This document shows, one piece after another, positions 61,014 through 64,000 of a DNA stretch of 64,000 nt (position 1 is the stretch's first letter; the number at the start of each line of letters is the position of its first letter). The notes under the pieces were generated by a model, which was not told where the DNA came from, did no database searches, and saw only the letters and a list, made by a program, of their open reading frames with translations. Origin of the DNA: Flavicella marina (lineage in GTDB: Bacteria; Bacteroidota; Bacteroidia; Flavobacteriales; Flavobacteriaceae); NCBI RefSeq assembly GCF_009193215.1, contig NZ_VYVA01000005.1, positions 124,001-188,000 on the forward strand, in the 5' to 3' direction. Both the position numbers and the translations under genes were made by a program.

Positions 61014-63257
61014 TTATTCGTTTGTGAGTTCTTCCTTTTTCTTGTCGAATTCAGATTTTTCTTCTCTAGGCCAAACATTATTTGAGATGTCTACATCTGC
61101 TGTTTCTTGCTTAGGGTCAATGACAATGCTTTTGATTGCTTTGTTTGATGCAACAACTTTATTTACTTGTTTGTCGTTTTTTCTCCAAATTTGAGCAGGG
61201 TAGGTAATTGATTTTGTCGTATTGTCTTCGTAAGTATACTCAACAATAATCGGCATTACAAGTCCGCCTGGTTTTTCAAATGTTATTTCGTAAAAGTATC
61301 CTGGAATTTCGGCATCTGCTGTATTTTGATAATTGGCATCAATGTAGTTTTTCAAAATTTTAATATCTAATGCAGTTTGTGGTTCGCCTTCTGTTTCTGG
61401 ATCTGTAGATAAATAGATACTTGGACGAATTTGTTCAGCAGTGATACCATATTTTTTAGCCAATTCGATAACGTCTTGCGTAGGTTTGTTTGTTACGCGA
61501 TATTGATTGACGCTTTTAATTCCGATATCTGTGAAATCTGTGGTATAGAACCAACCTCTCCAAAACCAGTCTAAGTCAAAAGCAGAAGCGTCTTCCATAG
61601 TTCTAAAAAAATCTTCGGGAGTTGGGTGTTTGAACATCCATCTTTGTGCATAAGTTTTGAAAGCATAATCGAACAATTCATGTCCCATGATTGTTTCTCT
61701 TAACATGTATAAACCGGCAGCTGGCTTAGTGTATGCATTGGGTCCGAACTGATGAGTATTATCTCCTTGAGTCATGATTGGAGCAATGTTGCTTTGATCA
61801 CCATCCATGTATGGTATGATGTCTTTTGGTAAATTTCCTGTATCAAAATTAGGATCAAACGTGAGTTCAGTTAAAGTTTCGACGAATGAGTTCAAACCTT
61901 CATCCATCCAAGTCCATTGGCGTTCGTCAGAATTTACAATCATTGGGAAAAAATTATGTCCAACTTCATGAGTGATAACTCCAATCATTGCATCCCTAGT
62001 TCTATCATCATAACTACCATCAGGTCTAGGTCTACCATAATTCCAGCAGATTTGAGGATATTCCATTCCTTGGTTTTTAGAATGTACAGAAATTGCTTTG
62101 TGGTAAGGGTAATCAAAAGTATAAGAAGAGTATTCTTTCAAAGTGTGGGCAACAACTTTTGTTGAGTATTCTTCCCATAACGGATTTCCTTCTTTTGGAT
62201 ATAATGAATAGGCCATTACGGTTTTTCCATTGATGTCAACAGCCATACCATCCCAAATAAATTTTCTTGACGATGCAAATGCAAAATCTCGAACGTTTTT
62301 CGCATCAAAAGACCAAGTTTTGGTTTCTTTGCTTTTGTTTTTTTCAGCTTCAATAGCTTCTTCTTGAGAAACTATTATAACAGGCTTGTCGAACGAATTT
62401 TTTGCTTTTTCTAATCGTTCTAACTGTGTTGGTGTTAATACTTTTTTAGGGTTTGTCAATACGCCTGTAGCATTTAAAATATGATCTTTTGGAGTTGTGA
62501 TGTTTACTTTGAAATCACCAAATTCAAGAGCAAATTCACTTCTTCCCCAAAATTGCATGTTTTGCCATCCTTCAACATTGTTATAAACAGCTAGTCTTGG
62601 GTAAAATTGAGCAATTACGTAAAGATTATTACCATCTGCTTTGAAGTGTTCGTAACCAGATCGATCTCTATGAGGAACATGGTCGTTGATGTTGTACCAC
62701 CATTTGATTTGAAAATTGAACTTTTTTCCAGAAGCCAAAGGTTTTGGCAATTCAATACGCATCATGGTTTGATTGATCATGTACGATAGATCATTTCCCT
62801 TTGCATCTTTTACATGAACAATATTAAAACCTCCATCGAATGGTTTGTCGATAAAATCTGCAGCAAATTTTTCGGGAGTGTAAAGAACTTCTGGTCCACC
62901 TCCTTCAATAAGTGGTGATTTAGAGTCTTTTGCTCGTTTGTTTTGGTCTAATTGTACCCAAAGATATTGTAACTCGTCCTTAGAATTGTTGTAGTATACA
63001 ATGGATTCATCTCCGCTTAATTTTTGGTTTTCGTCATCCAAAATAATATCCATTTCATAATCTACTTGTTGCTGTGTGTAATTTACACCTGGAGCACCCG
63101 ATGCTGTGTGTTGACTATTTGGAGTCGCAAATTCATCTTTTAATTGTTTGAATTTGTTGTTGTTTGTATGCCCCGTTTTTGTCTGTGTTTCTTGTGCCGT
63201 TAAAGCAAGAGAAAAGAATACAGCAATTAATGTAGAAGTTCTAAAGATTTTTTTCAT
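61014..63257 (-). CDS. M1-family zinc aminopeptidase, exported
   Basis: A 747-residue exported metallopeptidase. The signal peptide is TLIAVFFSLALTAQ. Zinc ligands come from HEVGHNFFP (HExxH near 450) followed by WMDEGLNSFVE (the third ligand Glu); SKNQGMEYPQICWN is the substrate-binding region equivalent to GxMEN. It probably degrades peptides in the periplasm or outside. I use the ATG at 63257 (MKKIFRTS); a reading from 63332 would pass through the promoter and into the DUF6702 gene. It follows that gene by 40 bases with its own promoter. Confidence 0.93.
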   Translation of the reverse strand: MKKIFRTSTLIAVFFSLALTAQETQTKTGHTNNNKFKQLKDEFATPNSQHTASGAPGVNYTQQQVDYEMDIILDDENQKLSGDESIVYYNNSKDELQYLWVQLDQNKRAKDSKSPLIEGGGPEVLYTPEKFAADFIDKPFDGGFNIVHVKDAKGNDLSYMINQTMMRIELPKPLASGKKFNFQIKWWYNINDHVPHRDRSGYEHFKADGNNLYVIAQFYPRLAVYNNVEGWQNMQFWGRSEFALEFGDFKVNITTPKDHILNATGVLTNPKKVLTPTQLERLEKAKNSFDKPVIIVSQEEAIEAEKNKSKETKTWSFDAKNVRDFAFASSRKFIWDGMAVDINGKTVMAYSLYPKEGNPLWEEYSTKVVAHTLKEYSSYTFDYPYHKAISVHSKNQGMEYPQICWNYGRPRPDGSYDDRTRDAMIGVITHEVGHNFFPMIVNSDERQWTWMDEGLNSFVETLTELTFDPNFDTGNLPKDIIPYMDGDQSNIAPIMTQGDNTHQFGPNAYTKPAAGLYMLRETIMGHELFDYAFKTYAQRWMFKHPTPEDFFRTMEDASAFDLDWFWRGWFYTTDFTDIGIKSVNQYRVTNKPTQDVIELAKKYGITAEQIRPSIYLSTDPETEGEPQTALDIKILKNYIDANYQNTADAEIPGYFYEITFEKPGGLVMPIIVEYTYEDNTTKSITYPAQIWRKNDKQVNKVVASNKAIKSIVIDPKQETADVDISNNVWPREEKSEFDKKKEELTNE

Positions 63258-63278
63258 AATCGTATTTTTGAGAAAGAA

Positions 63279-63286
63279 CAAATGTA
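63279..63286 (-). promoter_or_regulatory. Promoter element (TACATTTG) of the M1 peptidase gene
   Basis: TACATTTG on the minus strand matches TAnnTTTG and ends 21 bases before the ATG at 63257. Confidence 0.5.
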
Positions 63287-63297
63287 TAAATATTTGC

Positions 63298-63801
63298 TCA
63301 ATGTTGATACTCTGTGCGCACTGTTGACTCATATCTATCTAAAATATAAGTCTTATGTTTTTCGTGAATATTTAATTTGATAATGTTTTCTTGATCTGGA
63401 AAGGAACGGCACAAAACACTATTGTCGATTTTAATATTTTGGATCGAAGCAATATTTGTAGCTTCTAAATAAAATATCGCAATGTCTTCTTTATATTCTT
63501 TGCCGATATAGCTATAGTTAATTTTCGAGTCGTTTACAGCTACTTCGAAATGTTTTTTTAGGTACTCATAGTATATGCTATCTGCATTTTTCGGTTCTCT
63601 GTCAGTAGCGAGTTCAATGCGACTATTGTTAATTGTATTTATTTCTAATTGTAAGTCATCGACAAAAATACGAAGTACCATTTGCAATGCCTTTTGCTTT
63701 TTTACATATTCTATATGAGAAATACTCATGTAATATTTATGTACATTAAATGAGCAGAATAGCAATACAATACCGATAGCAAACAGGGTGGTTCTTTTCA
63801 T
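63298..63801 (-). CDS. DUF6702 exported protein
   Basis: A 167-residue protein with a signal/anchor helix (TLFAIGIVLLFCSFNVHKYY). The family pattern follows: HKYYMSISHIEYVKKQKALQ, then MVLRIFVDDLQLEIN and a C-terminal NIHEKHKTYILD. It is predicted to be periplasmic or anchored. The function is unknown, but DUF6702 genes are frequently next to the M1 peptidase in Flavobacteriaceae. It shares a divergent region with pepE. Confidence 0.85.
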   Translation of the reverse strand: MKRTTLFAIGIVLLFCSFNVHKYYMSISHIEYVKKQKALQMVLRIFVDDLQLEINTINNSRIELATDREPKNADSIYYEYLKKHFEVAVNDSKINYSYIGKEYKEDIAIFYLEATNIASIQNIKIDNSVLCRSFPDQENIIKLNIHEKHKTYILDRYESTVRTEYQH

Positions 63802-63892
63802 ATATGACTATAAAAAGTAAAGATGGTTATTTCTGTAAAAAAATAATAGTTAATTTTGATTTTTTTCGAAAAAACTAAACATATGTATAATT

Positions 63893-64000
63893 ATGAAAAA
63901 TCTTATTTTAGCTAGTTCTTCAACGATACATGGTAGTGGGTATTTGGAATATCTTCAGCCACAGCTCAAAACCTTGTTTGAAGGAGTCTCTGAAATTTTA
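63893..64000 (+). CDS. pepE: Dipeptidase E (peptidase S51), partial
   Basis: The first 36 codons are visible before the window ends: MKNLILASSSTIHGSGYLEY, then LQPQLKTLFEGVSEIL. This is the standard N-terminus of PepE, with ASxSTxHGSGYLEYL. PepE is a cytoplasmic serine peptidase that hydrolyses Asp-X dipeptides. The catalytic residues lie beyond the window. Start ATG read by hand. Confidence 0.85.
   Translation, partial: MKNLILASSSTIHGSGYLEYLQPQLKTLFEGVSEIL

Overview
The window comes from an AT-rich chromosome of the family Flavobacteriaceae (phylum Bacteroidota); I do not commit to a genus. The evidence is the gene content (Porin_10 protein, DUF5683, DUF6702, BT_3928-like protein, DUF3467 after rpoC, WbqC, PepE), promoters of the Bacteroidota type (TAnnTTTG, in several cases with a TTG 18-21 bp upstream), and general absence of Shine-Dalgarno sequences with one striking exception in front of rpsU. 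It reads as ordinary core chromosome: I see no phage, insertion sequence, CRISPR array or rRNA operon.

Layout. 0-7 kb: membrane glycosyltransferase (cut by the window edge), trmD, prmC, then divergent ribD and an IMPACT-family gene, a thioesterase, and dnaA with a tyrosine phosphatase and an RsmI-like methylase. 7-15 kb: mostly minus-strand envelope and biosynthesis genes (lytic transglycosylase-like protein, DUF2279 protein, mltG, acetyltransferase, dapF, FAD oxidoreductase, porin). 15-22 kb: rnhB, folP, DUF1599, BT_3928-like, DUF1684, a methyltransferase, a SigZ-like sigma factor preceded by a tiny cysteine-rich metallothionein-like ORF, a small DUF5522 gene, rlmF, dus. 22.7-26.9 kb: a metal-homeostasis module made of a Glu/His-rich lipoprotein, a TonB-dependent receptor and a MerC-domain protein, facing a Fur/Zur-family regulator across two matching palindromic operators. 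26.9-39.5 kb: Crp/Fnr regulator, START-domain protein, ABC-F protein, DUF1254/DUF1214 lipoprotein, pyrF, PspC-like protein, ion channel, AgcS symporter, HHH protein, acyl-CoA dehydrogenase, rpsU, tyrosine recombinase, hpf. 39.5-53 kb: the classical translation/transcription cluster tRNA-Thr-Tyr-Gly-Thr, tuf, tRNA-Trp, secE, nusG, rplKAJL, rpoBC, DUF3467. 53-64 kb: ettA, a second Crp/Fnr regulator, WbqC, lepB, dapB, DUF5683, parB, parA, M1 peptidase, DUF6702 and the start of pepE.

Four things stand out. First, the double-operator zinc-type module, whose operators lie on the -33 element and predicted start site of the uptake operon. Second, a 33-residue, 11-cysteine peptide co-oriented with a Cys-tailed sigma factor; both it and the neighbouring 52-codon DUF5522 gene are easily missed by gene callers. 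Third, a near-perfect Shine-Dalgarno in front of rpsU in an otherwise SD-poor genome. Fourth, promoters so close to the start codons of trmD, prmC and ribD that their mRNAs should be leaderless. A run of 26 TAA codons follows the zinc lipoprotein gene.
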